A stretch of DNA of 64,000 nt from Leptobrachium leishanense. Its lineage: Eukaryota; Chordata; Amphibia; Anura; Megophryidae. The stretch lies in contig CM019064.1 in assembly GCA_009667805.1 (NCBI GenBank), positions 382,244,549-382,308,548 on the forward strand. Reading direction: 5' to 3'. Positions 11,752 to 24,558 of the stretch are shown here, piece after piece. The notes under the pieces are model-generated. The model did not search any database, was not told the DNA's origin, and worked only from the letters and a program-made list of their open reading frames with translations. The position numbers and the translations under genes are program-made. The stretch's first letter is position 1, and every line of letters begins with the position of its first letter.

Positions 11752-12674
11752 AATCTAGGTCAAGAAATGCTGAATTAGAATTTGTTACACACCTATTTTA
11801 AGATTTATTCAATAATCTAGTCATACAGCAATATATTAATCAGCTTTAACATTAAGCGATTTAGATGGTGGCTTACACATTTTTATTATGATTTAACAGA
11901 GGCTGTTTAAATAGATTTTATTTGCTTTCTATGAAATGTTAGGAAATTGTTATCTATAGTTTTCTCTTCTGTTACTCCGTACTGTCTCATCTTTTTTATA
12001 TTGATATCTGAAAGAGAAACAGTCTCTTCTTACAGTTTTCTGATAAAATCAAAGCCTGGATGTCACAGATAATTTAGTCGAAAATTAAGCCTTGCATTGG
12101 GTGGAGAGAAATGCGTTAAAAGCCTGTGAAAAACCTCCCTGGAGACTCAACTCAGACATGTCCCGCCTGTCTCCAACATTCAGGGAAGAAAAAAATGCTA
12201 TTATTAAAAAAAAAATCAAAAAAAAATCTAGTCAGTCAGTTGAACAAGATTTTCCACATTGCACAGATAGGTCTGCTAGGATGTCAACGGCGTTTACAAA
12301 TGACAGAGCCAGCTTTATTTGTGTAACAACAAGACGATTGTTAGGATAATATATATAATTAGCGTTATAAAATTAGAATAATGATAGTTTCCCTGTCTCT
12401 CCATCACTCTCAGGTTGTTCCTTTTCGTTGGTAGGCAGGGCATTTCTCCGTAGAAGATAAATCACTTGCACAGGTGACAACAAGTAAATTTGGCATGCTG
12501 ACACATCGGTGTCTGGAGTGACTGATGAAGAAGCAGAACACCTTGTTTTTGAAAAGATGCACTATTAAAATGAGTAAAGAGTAAAATAATATATACAGTA
12601 TACATCTGCTAGTTTACAGAAATTGATTAAGGGCAAATATTCTTCTGGGGCTGCACGGTTCTAACTCTGCAGGT
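11752..12674. other. unrecognised intergenic sequence
   Basis: No gene or repeat recognised. A CTGATGAAG followed later by TTTGAAAAG near 12520 superficially recalls a hammerhead core but has no stems. Confidence 0.45.
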
Positions 12675-12677
12675 TTA

Positions 12678-13132
12678 GGCCCGCGTCAGACGAACGCAGT
12701 GATCACGTCCGTGATGCTGCACAGTTTAACGTCCGTCGTAGCATAGAATCATGAGACCCACACAAGAAGTACGTGTGCACCGAACTGCGCACGCACAACG
12801 CACGTGGCAAACAGACGCAAGTTAGGCAAGAACGTAAAACCGCTAGACGGACACGCGGAGTGCGCCATGTCCGCGTAGTGTTCTGTGTGAGTGAGATGTC
12901 AGACGCAGCGCATTTGCGACGTCCAGCACCTTGACGCACAAAATGGCTTTTCATATCCTTTTCAGATTTTTATCATGGTTCATATTAATTTTGTTTCCCA
13001 TAATTCCCTTGTTTGTTCAACGTCTGTCAAAAACAACTGACCTTGTGGTGTCTACAGTATCTCCCGTCAGTACGTCTGTCCGTTGTGCACGCACACAGAG
13101 TGCGCTCAGACTGCGTTCGTCTGACATTAGCC
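12678..13132. mobile_element. PIF/Harbinger-like MITE, GTCAGACGAACG family, copy A1
   Basis: Left end GGCCCGCGTCAGACGAACG and right end CGTTCGTCTGACATTAGCC are inverse, flanked by TTA on both sides (12675-12677 and 13133-13135). The 455 bp GC-rich element has no coding sequence. Copy A3 at 41502-41989 shares its interior in inverse orientation. Confidence 0.85.
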
Positions 13133-13167
13133 TTAGTGCTATTGACACATTACGTTTCTAAACCTAA

Positions 13168-14090
13168 CAGGGTTATTCAAAGAGATCCGAATTGCTTGAG
13201 AAAGGTAACCGAACGCTGAAAATCAGCGTTCGGTTACCTTTCTTGGCCATTCGGCTATCTAGAGAGCAGGCAATTCGTCAAATCCTGGCGAATTGCCTGA
13301 ACATACGGTGCCTGTTCGGTGCCTGTTCGAGGGCAGTGAAATCCCCGTGAAAATGCACTGCTTCGGCTATTCTGAGAACACAAACCAGCAGTGAAAGGTT
13401 CCCCTAATGCCCTGCCATTCGGTGGTTTAATTCGGCAAGTTTATTCAGGAGAATCCCATAGACTTCAATGTTAAAAATATTCCAGTTTTAATTCAATATC
13501 TAATAAACCATTCATTATAAAATTCTGCAGTAAAGAGTCTCTTTATTTATAGATTTTTTTTAGGATATTTTAAGCATTTTTCTGAATTTTTTTTTTCTTT
13601 TTTCAAAGTCCAATTTTTTATTTTTTTTTAGGTTTACTTATTTTTTCTGTAACAGCCCTCTTTATTATCATTCCCTGGACCTCATATATAAATTTCAGAC
13701 ATTTTCGCTCAGTAGTTTCTTTGCAAACAGCGTTTCACTTTTCAAACATTCAAGCAAACTGTTTTTCTAATTTATTCACTTCACTCTGTCTGTGGTATCG
13801 GCTTTTTCCGGCGGCTTCGCTGCGGGTGATCGGCTCCTGCTCAGGTTTTTCCGTGGCTTTCGGCAGGTTAATCCAGATGTTTTTGTGGGTTTTCGGCATG
13901 CATTCACTGGGGTTTGCGGTTCGTTTTCGTCGGGTTTGCGGTAGCTTTTCCCTGCAATTCGGGGACCCTGTGGTGTTTGCTGAATACACCGCAGGGTCAC
14001 CGAAATGGGATCGGCAAAAGGAACCGAATTTAAGAGAACGAAAAGTCACCGAACGTGCGGTTACTTTTCAAATCTCTTTGAATAACCCTG
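13168..14090. mobile_element. PIF/Harbinger-like element H4, complete
   Basis: Starts CAGGGTTATTCAAAGAG and ends TCTTTGAATAACCCTG, flanked by TAA on both sides (13165-13167 and 14091-14093). The 923 bp body holds nested palindromes such as the ACCGAACGCTGA pair near 13210-13240, and the shared module at about 13484-13590. The 151-codon frame at 13721 lacks family motifs and I do not regard it as a gene. Confidence 0.85.
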
Positions 14091-14154
14091 TAATTCTAAA
14101 CCAGAACATTTCAAGTGATTTTGTAATCGAGAGGTCTACACTTTGTGAGGAGAC

Positions 14155-14285
14155 CGGGTTATTCAGAGAAAGGTGAAAACCAGGAGAAGAGAATAATCTG
14201 GACCAAATAGCTGATTTGGAAAGTGAGATAAATGGGAGAATTTTTCTGGTTTGGCTATTTTGACCTAGAATTTTCACTTCTCCTC
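14155..14285. mobile_element. palindromic MITE fragment, GGGTTATTCAGAGA type
   Basis: Matches 3305-3482: GGGTTATTCAGAGAAAGG at the left, then CAGGAGAAG and the TTTGACCTAGAATTTTCA arm. The right TIR is missing. Confidence 0.65.
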
Positions 14286-15215
14286 GACATCGAGGCATCC
14301 TGCAATAGTAATTTTACATGCAAAAAACATGTAAGCATTGGTTATTTCTAAACTCAGGACAAAATTTAGAAACTATTTAGCCAAGGTCTTTTTTGTCAGT
14401 TGTAGATTTTGAGGGTCAAACTTCAAAAATGTGTTTTGTTTTATCAATTTTTTCATCATATTTCATAAACTTTTTATATTAAATTATATGATATGATGAA
14501 ATTTTATGGTATCTTTAGAAAGTGCATTTAATGCTGAGAAAACCAATATATAATGTGTGGCTACAGTAAATGAGTAAGGGAAATTAGAGCTCACCACAAA
14601 CCACGCAGAAATGCAAAAACAGCAGTGTGCATTTTCAGGCAGACAATGCTAAAACAATTCGGTCACTAAGGGATTAAAGATAATATTTTACTCAACATGT
14701 ATCCTCTCCCACAGTATCTTTACAGCATTTGCTACTCATTGTGTGACACTGGGCATAGAATGGAGTCGACTGATCTGAAATCCACTAAACCGACCAATTG
14801 ATTTGCATTGTGTGCATTGTATGTAAATGACATCACCAGGTGATGCCATTGAGTGCCGATAGCCCACCATCAAATCTCATCCAGCTGTCATCTCTCATCA
14901 CGGGAAGCATAGACAACACAATAGATACCCTGCAGCCTTGTCTAAACAATCACTCGTCCACCCCATTGCCTCTTCACTACTATTTTATCCTATACCACAG
15001 CTGTAAAGGAGACTTGCCATAAGATTTTGGTAAATGTTGCATGATGGGAAAAATCTACACAATGGAAACAGGAGATCTAAAAATCTAACTTTATTTTTAA
15101 TTTTTACATGCAATTATTTCAAACAAAGAAAAAAACCAGCAGCATGTGTTTTAAAATGTGTTTTATTTTGTAATGCATACATTATCTAGTTACAACTTAC
15201 GTTAGTGGTCCCTTT
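14286..15215. other. unrecognised intergenic sequence
   Basis: No feature recognised. Confidence 0.45.
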
Positions 15216-15218
15216 TAA

Positions 15219-15526
15219 GGCAAATGTCAGATGAGCGCACTAGGTGCGCCTGTACTGACGTGCCTACTGGCGTCCATCACAGCGTTGTGATGTTGGCCTG
15301 GGGCTGGTCACACACTTGTGGGCGCGCACGAAATGTGTGTGCAACAAGCATCCGCGCACAAAGCCTCCCCATCAAAACACTAGACACGCGTTGACGAGGT
15401 TGCAAAGCGCTATCCTCCATAGGAGGACTGCGCTCAGCGAGGTGGCCAGACGGGCGTCGAGTGGAAGGAATGTCCACTCTCACAGATGTTCCTTCCACTC
15501 TGAAGTGCGCTCGTCTGACCCCAGCC
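15219..15526. mobile_element. PIF/Harbinger-like MITE, GTCAGACGAACG family, copy A2
   Basis: Left end GGCAAATGTCAGATGAGCGC, right end GCGCTCGTCTGACCCCAGCC, flanked by TAA on both sides (15216-15218 and 15527-15529). A GC-rich 308 bp element without coding sequence. Confidence 0.85.
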
Positions 15527-15529
15527 TAA

Positions 15530-16924
15530 ATAAGCACAGGTTGTCACTATTGCATAGATCTACATCCAAAATTCGATTGTGCCCTCTGACACTGAGCTGA
15601 TCAGTTACATTATCTCACACTCCTCGTCCTGCTGTGGACCTGCCTGTACCATGTATTTGTTGGGTCAAACAGTCCTGCCTCGCCACCTTGTTGTTTTTAG
15701 GTATCCATCTAACACGACTTAAGCTGTATCTAATTTTATTCTGTTTTATATTAAAGATTTGTTAATGTCTGGATTTTATTACATTTACTCATTGAAATTT
15801 ACAAGGCCGGAGAACAGATGTCCACTGAATGTTGATGACTTGTTCCAGGTTCTGATTGATACTGGATTATATATGTTTAATGTGCTTATCGGCAGGCAGA
15901 TATGTCTAAAGGTTTAACATTCCAGTACTGAAAGATAAAATAGCCGTCTGAGAATAACCTTTAAAAAATAAGCAAATAAAAATAACAAAAATCCCAATAA
16001 CTTTATTACGGAGAGGTTTTTTACCCCTAACTACACCAGTATACCTGGCTGGGGAGTGGGACACGCCACTGTGAACCTGCAGAATGTCAGTCTGATAAGT
16101 GTACTGATCACGTAATGACAGATGTGTAAAAATAATCTACTACACGATTTTTGAAAACTTCCAGCTCATAAATATGTTACAAACTGTCCAGTCATTGCCA
16201 AAGGAGCACTCGGGAGCCTTAAACAACTTCACAGCTATCACATAGCTATGGCCTTTGCTGTCATCTTTTAATTTATTGCTTTTTTTTGCTCATTCATTGG
16301 GTTTCTTTCTTGAAATGCAATGTCATTTTTTTTAAACATTAGAATTGCTCATTTCACTTTATAGCTCAGGGCACTGCAGCCATTTCCAGTTTTCAGTCTT
16401 GTGGTGGAGACACATACCTTTACCATGACAGCACTGATGGCAATTACATCTCTTGTGTTAGCAATTAAATAAACAGCTCCTGTGCAAGGAACAAGCATTG
16501 CCCAAGGCTTACTGCACCACTGCTGTTTAACCACTTCATTTATGATGTGAAACGTGACTGGAAAGAACTGTGTTTAATATGTAGCATGAGAACCTGGAAT
16601 ATCCTTTTCAGAACTTATGTTCCTTCAGAGTAAGATATTTCCATTAGACATGTGCGTTAGTCCGAATTTTGGGCAATCCGTCGATTCTTCTGAAACACAA
16701 ATCAATGAAAGGACAACTTGAGTAAATGAAAAAACGAATCATACAGGAAGAATTCTTTTTTTGTACAGTTCAAGGCAGTAAAATGTGCCAGTGCATTCTA
16801 TTAAATTGAGGTTGGAGATGGTTGGCTGCTTGGCAGCCCCCATTCGTTTTCCCTATACGTCATCCTCACTTTGCTAGCAGTAGAGATGTTAAATCAGAGC
16901 ATTTGGGTTGTTTGCTCTCTTTTT
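15530..16924. other. mostly unrecognised sequence
   Basis: No gene recognised. Near 16645 the words ATGTGCGTTAGTCCGAATTTT and TCGATTCTTCTGAAA resemble a decayed left end of the TAGGGATGTGCG hAT family seen at 56676; this is tentative. Confidence 0.4.
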
Positions 16925-17765
16925 GGGGGTTATTCAGAGAGCTCCAAAATGCCGCTGACATTTCGGTGCTCTCTCGTTCCCCCCTTTCGGGGAATAAAAG
17001 TTCCCCCCGTGCGGTGAATTCAGCATTCATCGTAGGGTCCCCGGAGTGCAGGGAAAACCCGCTGAAAACCTGCCGGAACCGCCGCAAAAAACACGCCTAA
17101 ACACATCGGAAAAAGCCAACAAGCTGCCGATCACAGCACAGACCAGCCACTGGAAAAAGCCGACAAGCTGACGAACGAGATAAAAAAAAACTAAAAAACA
17201 ATACACTTGAAAGTGTCAAAATTAAAACGCTGTTTGCAAACAACTACTGAACGAAAATGTCTGGAATTCACATATAAGATCCTATGAATAATAATAAAAA
17301 GGTCTGTTAAAGGAAAAAGAAAGAAAACACTTTAAAATAAATTAAATTTTTTTGAAAAAATCTTGAAATGGCCAAAAGATCCTAAAAAGTCCAATAAATA
17401 AAGAGACTTTTTACTGCAGAATAAAATAATAAACAGTTTATTAGATATTGAATTAAAACTGGAATAATTTTAACCTTGAAGCCTATTGGATTCGCCTGAA
17501 TAAACCTGCAGAATGAAACCACTGAACAGCAGGGCACTTCGGCAACTTTTCACTGCTGTTCGGTGTTCTCTGAATAGATTAACCTTTGCTTCTCTATTGG
17601 GGATTTCACTGCCGTCAAACAGGCACCATACTGGTTGCCAGTTCGCTAAAATATGACAAACTTCCTGCTCTCTGAATAGCCGAATGGCCCCCGAAATGTT
17701 ACGCTACGGGGAAATTCACTGTTCAGTGACATTTTGGGGCCAGATTGGCTCTTTGAATAACCCTT
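16925..17765. mobile_element. PIF/Harbinger-like element H5
   Basis: Begins GGGGGTTATTCAGAGAG and ends CTCTTTGAATAACCCT. The body closely follows H2, including the shared module on the minus strand. Flanks are T-rich, so the 3 bp TSD cannot be fixed. Non-coding. Confidence 0.8.
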
Positions 17766-18216
17766 TTTATTTAACACTAGGGATAAGCCGAACACTCCCG
17801 AGTTTGGTTTGCATTCGAACTCGAACTTTTCAAAAGTTCGAATTCGGACTCGAACACGAACACAAACTCAATACAAGTCAATGGGACTCAAAGTTCGATT
17901 TTTAGAGTGCCCTCCAAGAGAGCATATATGCTAGATATTTGCCATAAAAGGTGTATGGGGGTCCGGGTAGTGCCCTGGGGGACAGGAAACCAGGACAAAA
18001 AGTAAAAAAAAAAACGTTTTTAAAGGGACAGTGAGTTTTACATGAAATAAGGGTTAAAAATAAAATCGAAAAATTCCTTCAAATATTGTGCCTAGGAGGT
18101 CCCCATAACCTGCCTGTGAAGTGGCGGATTTGTAGAATGTAAAGAAACATTTAAAAACAATGTCCGGGTCCGGGTAGTGCCCTCGGGGACAGGAAACAAG
18201 GACAAGACGTTTTTAA

Positions 18217-19456
18217 CCCCTTCACTGCTGACGACGTGTGGGACACATCCTCAGTTACTCCTGCTGTATGCTGAGGAGGACGTGTCCCACACGTCTTCAG
18301 CTTTGCGGGACCCCCGGCGGAGATACTCACCTCTCTGTCCGGGGTCCCACGGCGTTCTGACTTCAGCGTCCCAAGACGCTGAAGTCAAGCTCCTCCCGAC
18401 GTAAATGACGTCATTTCCAGGCGACCCCCGGCAATGCCAAGAGATCGCCTGGAAGGGAGGGGGGATCTGTTCGGATCCCTCTCCCTCCCGATCGGGAGGT
18501 CCCACAAAAAAAAGCCAGGCACCGCTTAAAAGGGGAGAGTCTCCCCTTTTAAGCGGTGCCTGGCTTTAAGGCTAAGGTCAGACTAACGTGCGTTTAGCCG
18601 CACTAAATCACAGCCGCGCTAGCAGCAAATTACGTCAAATGCCGGGCAGCATACAAAGAACGGCCGCACAAAAGTGCAGCCGCGCAACGCAAGTGGCAAA
18701 CGAACGCATTTTTTCGAGAACGTCAAACCGCTAGTACTGACGTACAGCGTGCGCTGCATCCGCTAGCGGCATGTGTGTGTAATTAGGAGACGTCAGACGC
18801 TGCTAATATCCGGCCAACATCACGTCCAGACGCAAAAAGTGTTTTATTGATAACCGTACAAAATCACGGACGAAAATGCGCATCGTATGACCGCTAGCAC
18901 GTATTCCGTGAAAAAATGCGTCCATTCGTTCGAACGCACTTTTTCACGGACATGACCAAGACCAGGTATAAAGTAAAAAAAAAAAAAACATGTATTTTTT
19001 TGTGTGTTATTTTTATTAATGCAGCAATATTGTTCACATTTCAATTATAATGTGAACAATGATTTTTTTTCTATGGTATGCGTTTGCTAAAAATCACATA
19101 ATTCCCCCCAAAAAATTCAATAAGTCCCCATTTCTAATGTTTTTACAAGCGCACCCCATAGAAAAAATAACCGCAAATGTTCATGTGATAAAAGGTGAAA
19201 AAAACACTTTACACGCTGCAGATGATTAAAAATTCAAGTTTTATTGCATTTTTTGTTCTAATATACAGGCAGAACATGACGTATACATATAAAAATTTAT
19301 AGATTATGAATCTGCCGAGCCTGCCGGAAAGAACGATATATAATATGTCTGGGTCGTATAATAAAATGTGGCTTCAAATCGCGTTTAAACATGATGAACG
19401 AAAGCGGTAAAAATTAGCTCAGCACACAGCGGTGAAATGCCTCAGCAGTGAAAGGG
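18217..19456. mobile_element. piggyBac-type MITE nested in hAT element
   Basis: Flanked by TTAA (18213-18216 and 19457-19460). Ends are CCCTTCACTGCTGA and its inverse TCAGCAGTGAAAGGG. TTAA targets with CCC termini are the piggyBac signature. The interior is a run of hairpins (for example the CAGGCACCGCTTAAAAGGGG palindrome near 18517-18565) followed by an AT-rich right third. The uninterrupted target survives as the paralogous segment at 18015-18030. Confidence 0.9.
18570..18965. mobile_element. probable truncated MITE of the GTCAGACGAACG family (A4)
   Basis: GGCTAAGGTCAGACTAACG follows TAA (18567-18569), matching the left end of A1-A3. The roughly 400 bp GC-rich block is absent from sister piggyBac-type MITEs, as expected of a later insertion. 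No matching right TIR was found, so the right limit is a guess. Confidence 0.5.
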
Positions 19457-20008
19457 TTAAAGGAACAGTGAGTTTTCCATAAAATAAGGGTTAAAAATAA
19501 AAACAAAAAATTACTTCAAATATCGTGCCTAGGAGGTCCCCATAACCTGCCCGTGAAGTGGTGGATTTGTAGGATGTATGGAAACAGCGCCATCACAGAC
19601 CCACACACGACACCTGGCACTCCAAGTCCGCATACAATGTATCAAATTCATGAGCCCAGACTAATTAGAAGCACATGTTATTTCCAAACACTAAACACCT
19701 GTTGTTTACGCCGTTTGAGAGCACAGGTCATTTAGAGGTGAGAATCTTTGTACCTAGACATTTAAACATTAGTTTTTAATTCAATATCTAATAAACCGTT
19801 GCTTATAATATTCTGCAGTAAAGAGTCTCTTTATTTCTAGATTTTTTTTGTATTTTTTAAGCATTTTTTATACTTCTTCTTCAAAAAATTTTTTTTAGAA
19901 CTCGAACCGAACACGCCAAAAAGTTAGAAGTTCGCGAACTTGCCAACGGCCAAAGTTTGAATCGAACTCCGAACTGATCGAACCGAACAGCTCATCCCTA
20001 TTTAACAC

Positions 20009-20600
20009 CTCAACTGCTGAACATGGATTGGGGTGTGTAAGGGGGATAGGACTCTCTCCCATAGGGGATGAGATCCGGACCTGTCTTCTTGGTAGCCCAC
20101 CTGTACATCCTTACCTGTTGCCAAACGTTGAAAGTTTAATTAAAAAAATAAATTAGTTTTAACTGTTTGGTATCGAGCCAGTGTGCATATGTACGGGTTT
20201 TTTTGTCAGCTACAAATTGATTTTTAGGGCAAACAGTGATTTGTCTAAATTCCAAATGACCTGAACTACAGGTCAACGATTTTCAGATGCTTGGGAACCA
20301 ACAGGGGAATCCTTACACAATTCCAACTACTATACCAATAATGGGGTGCTCATGGCCCCTAGATTCACCAACTCTTAAAAATATCCATGAGAACGAAGAA
20401 AGTGGGACTAGGCATTGTGTTGTGTCCTAAATATAATGCAGTATGCCTATTGGGAATGCCTGGTACCCTCTTTCTTTGTTCTCCTGAATGATTTTTAGAC
20501 AAACCAGAAATCGGATAACATTTTATTTTTGCTAATGCCTAATCCATATCATTATTGTCATTGTACACTAAAATGACAAATGAAAATTTAAAAGACAAAA
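20009..20600. other. unrecognised intergenic sequence
   Basis: No feature recognised between the hAT TSD and the LINE. Confidence 0.45.
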
Positions 20601-20603
20601 AAA

Positions 20604-23600
20604 TATGATATGAGGGCCCTGCTCGGATTTTACAATAAAACTATTCATGTTTTCTATCTCTTTGTGCTAGTGCTGTCAGTAGAAGCGATAGTTCTATGTA
20701 ATGACTTCAAAGCATTTGATTTCCTTTCTGGTACTATTGAGATCCCGTTCAGTAAAACAATTATTGTTGCTGGATTCTACCGCCCACCAAGTTCCCCAGT
20801 GCAGTCCCTTTCTGGCATAACCCAAATCCTTAATAAATTAGTAGCTCAAAACCAAAAAAGTGACCTGGTTCCAATCATATGTGTCTGATAGGTCTCAATT
20901 TGTGTCCATTTCTGACAGCACTTCCCTTCCCCTCCCAGTCACGGCGGTGTACCCCAAGGCTCGATATTCGGCCCCCTGCTATTCACAATATTCGTAAACG
21001 ATCTGCCCAATGTCTGCAAAGCTTCAACTGTACACATGTACGCAGACGACACTGTAATCTATACCAGCAAACCAAATCTCCCACAGCTGGAGGCAGTGCT
21101 GCAAGAACAATTCACAGGAGAAGAAAAGTGGATCGCAAATAACAAACTTTTTCTAAATACTGACAAAACTGTTAAAATGCTCTTTGGAACCGCACCTAAA
21201 CTACACAAATTGCAAACACCCCATCTATGTGTTGGGACAAAATCAAATGGCACGCTGACCACAGTCACTTCTCTCAAATACCTAGGTATGTGGTTAGACC
21301 CAAATCTATCTTTTGGCCCCCACATCGAAAAACTCTCATCTAAACTCTACCCCAAACTAGGTGCCCTGTACAGAAACAAATCCTGCCTGAGCCCCGCGGT
21401 AAGAAAGCAGATTGTACAACAAATGCTTATGCCAGCCATTGAATACGGAGATGTAGTGTATGCAGCCGCCCCACAAACACACCTCCAGAAACTTACTACA
21501 TTGTATAACTCATTCTGTCGCTTTGTGCTACAATGTAACTAAATCTCAATGTATCCTTCCTGGTAAAATCCTTTATAAATAAATAAATAAATAAATAAAC
21601 TGCTGGTCCTCGGCGACTTTAATGTTGATTGGCTGAATCCTAAAAACAATAAACACTGCAGACTGTTTAAGGCTTTGTAGCTAACACAATCTCCTCCCAC
21701 ACTCGCATTAATATGAAAAGCCCTAACCATACCTTGCTGGACTGGATTCTCTCCTCATGTCCTGATCAAATACAGGAGGCAGGCTTTCTCGCTAACAGTT
21801 TCAGTGATCACTGCCTAGTGTACTGTGTGCGCAAAATAAAGGCCACAAAATGTAATTTAATCTTGAATCCTTCCTAAATGATCTCAAACGCCTCCCAAGG
21901 TACAGACTAAACCTAATACCAGACCTGGACTGTGCAATTGAATACTTTTAGTCCGAGCTCATACAAGTCTGAAATTCCCATGCCCCATTGTGTAAAGTGC
22001 GAGTAAAAGGGACCCATCTCCCCTGGGTTACAGTTGACCTCATGCAAATGTACCAGTTTAGAGACTCACTGTGGTCAAATTTCAAGAGTACTAGTTCCAT
22101 GAACGAGTAATGTGAATACCAAAAATGGTGGAATGCATGCAAAAAACAAACAAAAATGGCTAAAGCCCAATACTTCAATGAAAATGTAAACAATAACATT
22201 ATCAATCCCTAGATATGTTTGGAAAATCATAAGTAACATACAATCACCCCCGTCCACTCCCAACCGGCTGCTGTCAAAGTAAACAACCAAATTGTACAAC
22301 ACCCTCGAGATTTATCAAATGCCTTTAATAATTATTTTGTTGGATGCGCCACCACCCTGATTGCTAAGCTAGGAAATGACACGCAGTCAGAAGGGCTGCA
22401 CACAGGTCAGGCCTCACCAACTGTGCAAAGACCCTGTAATGCAGAGAAATTCAGTTTTAGACCAGTGCCTGACAGTGTCATTACTAAACTTCTCTGTAAC
22501 CAAAAAATGAAATACCAGTCTGGACCTGATCAAATCCCAGCAATGCTGCTGAAAATCAGTGCACCGGCAATTGCAAAACCTGTCGCAAACCTAATCAATG
22601 AATCACTGGTGACTGGATACATACCCAAACTCTGGAAGACCGCAAGGGTGGTACCTATTCATAAAAGTGGAGACAATACTTTGGTATCCAACTACCGCCC
22701 GATATCATTGCTCCCTGTAATGTCCAAAATTCTGAAAAAATGTGTCTACACTCAATTACGTGATTATTATCCGTATCGGAACTATTTAACCCCAGATCAA
22801 TAAGGCTTTCGTCCAAATCATTCAACTGCAGCTGCCCTTTTAAAGGTTTGTAATGATATCCAGGCTGGCATGGAACAAGGAAACCTAATTGGAGCCATCT
22901 TCCTTGATTTTGCCAAGGCCTTTGACACAGTAGACCATGGCATCCTATTACAAAAACGTAAACTCTGGTATTGGTGATCGCACGCTAAACTGGTTTCAAT
23001 CATATGTATCTGATCGGTCGCAATATGTGTCCATTTCTGACAGCTCCTCCCTCCCCCTCCCAGTCACATGTAGTGTACCCCAAGGCTCAATACTCAGCCC
23101 CCTGCTATTCACGATATTCATAAATGATCTTCCCAATGTCTGCAAAGCCTCAACTGTACACATGTACGCAGACGACACTGTAATCTATACCGGCAAACCA
23201 AATCTCCCACAGCTGGAGGCAGTGCTGCAAGAACAATTCAGAGGTAGAAAAGTGGATCAAAGATTACAAACCTTTTCTAAATACTGACAAAACTGTTACA
23301 AAGCTCTTTGAAACAATACCTAAACTACACAAATTGCAAACACCCCTTCTATGTGTCAGGACAAGATCAAATGACACGCTGACCACAGTCACTTCTCTCA
23401 AATATCTAGCTATGTGGTTAGACCCAAATATATCCTTTGGCCCCCACATCGAAAAACTCTCATCTAAACTTTACCCCAAACTAGGTGCCCTGTACAGAAA
23501 CAAATCCTGCCTGAGCCCCGAGGTAAGAAAGCAGATTGTACAACAAATGCTTATGCTGGCTATTGAATATGGAGATGTAGTATCGACAGCTGCTCTGCAA

Positions 23601-24222
23601 ACACACCTCCAGAAACTTACCAAATTGTACGACTCATTCTGCCGCTTTGTGCTACAATGTAACTAGTACTACATGACCCATTATTGTGACATGTTAAAAG
23701 AACTAAACTGGCCATCGCTGGAATCTAGACGCACCCTTCACCTTTCCAACCTGGTGTTTAAGAGCTTTCCTGGGGAGCTACCCCCCTACCTGAATAGACT
23801 GCTTCCCTCAGCAGTTCCCTCATCCTATAACTTATGATCCAGGACCAACACCTTACTTTTAATACCACAATACAAAAAGAAAGTGCATCGATCCTCATTT
23901 TCCTACAGAGCACCGCAATTATGGAATAACCTCCCAGACACCATTAAATCTTCCCCCAGTCTAAAGTCCTTTTAAGAGATCTCTATTAACATACCTGGAT
24001 ACAGAATGTACCTGTAAACATGTAACATAGTGACTATATTTCCTACATATTTATTTTCTGTTAATCTGTATATTTGTTTTGTGTTAATATCTTGCATTTT
24101 ACTACTTTGTATTTCTGTAACAACTCAATGTTCTTGAACCCAGGACATACTTGAAAATGACAGAAATCTCAATGTATCCTTCCTGGTAAAATCCTTTATA
24201 AAAAAGAAAATAAATATTACCT
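20604..24222 (+). pseudogene. CR1/L2-group LINE (endonuclease and reverse transcriptase), decayed
   Basis: A 5'-truncated LINE in sense orientation. It keeps apurinic-endonuclease motifs (GFYRPPSS near 20780; GDFNVDWL near 21612) and reverse-transcriptase motifs (NYRPISLLP near 22690; DFAKAFDTVDH near 22905; PQGSILSPLLF near 23080; YADDT near 23162). The C-terminal APQLWNNLPDTIKSSP is near 23910. The 3' UTR ends in CTTCCTGGTAAAATCC followed by AT-rich repeats. Stops and frameshifts interrupt every domain. The endonuclease part is split by a truncated copy of the same family at 20865-21600. Confidence 0.85.
20865..21600 (+). mobile_element. truncated, internally deleted copy of the same LINE, nested
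   Basis: From CTGGTTCCAATCATATG onward this matches the outer LINE from about 22989, including YADDT and a 168-codon open frame. After the frame's end it jumps directly to AAATCTCAATGTATCC, omitting about 500 bp of the outer copy's C-terminal and 3' UTR sequence, and finishes in a (TAAA)n tail. The outer endonuclease frame resumes with CTGGTCCTCGGCGAC at about 21602. Confidence 0.8.
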
Positions 24223-24264
24223 GACCATATTTTAAAGTCTCATATGCACTGCCTGGGATTTACA

Positions 24265-24550
24265 CAGGGGTGCATTTTTGCATCGGCCATCTAGGCTTGA
24301 GCCTCGGGCAGCAGATTGAGGAGGGGGCAATGTTCTTTGTTTTAGAGATGCAATATATTTGAGGTATGCAGATATATACTGTAACTGGGCTGCAAAGGAA
24401 AAATCAGAAATTAGTAATTTTTATTGACATAAACATCCAAAATAGGTCATCAACATTAGAGTTAAGTTCATATTTATTTGATATCTGGGGTGGTGGTGGC
24501 CAGCAGTATTTGGAGAGCTTAGGGGCGCACCAAACCTAAATCCACACCTG
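24265..24550. mobile_element. hAT-type MITE
   Basis: Left end CAGGGGTGCATTTTTGC, right end AAATCCACACCTG, with GATTTACA (24257-24264) and GATTCAAA (24551-24558) as an 8 bp TSD matching at 6 positions. The 286 bp element contains no gene. Confidence 0.7.
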
Positions 24551-24558
24551 GATTCAAA

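Larger units (their letters stand above)
17778..20000. mobile_element. hAT-ended element with perfect 8 bp TSD
   Basis: TTTAACAC occurs at 17770-17777 and 20001-20008, directly outside TAGGGATAAGCCGAACA and its inverse GAACAGCTCATCCCTA. The element has no transposase. Internally a roughly 190 bp segment (TCCGGGTAGTGCCC ... CATAACCTGCC) is tandemly duplicated, and the second unit is split by a piggyBac-type MITE at 18217-19456. The right part carries the module shared with Harbinger-like elements. A relative occupies 1-715. Confidence 0.92.

Noticed and set aside
12500..12570. Another hammerhead ribozyme (CTGATGAAG ... GAAAAG)
   Set aside because: No pairing stem II or stem I around the core words.
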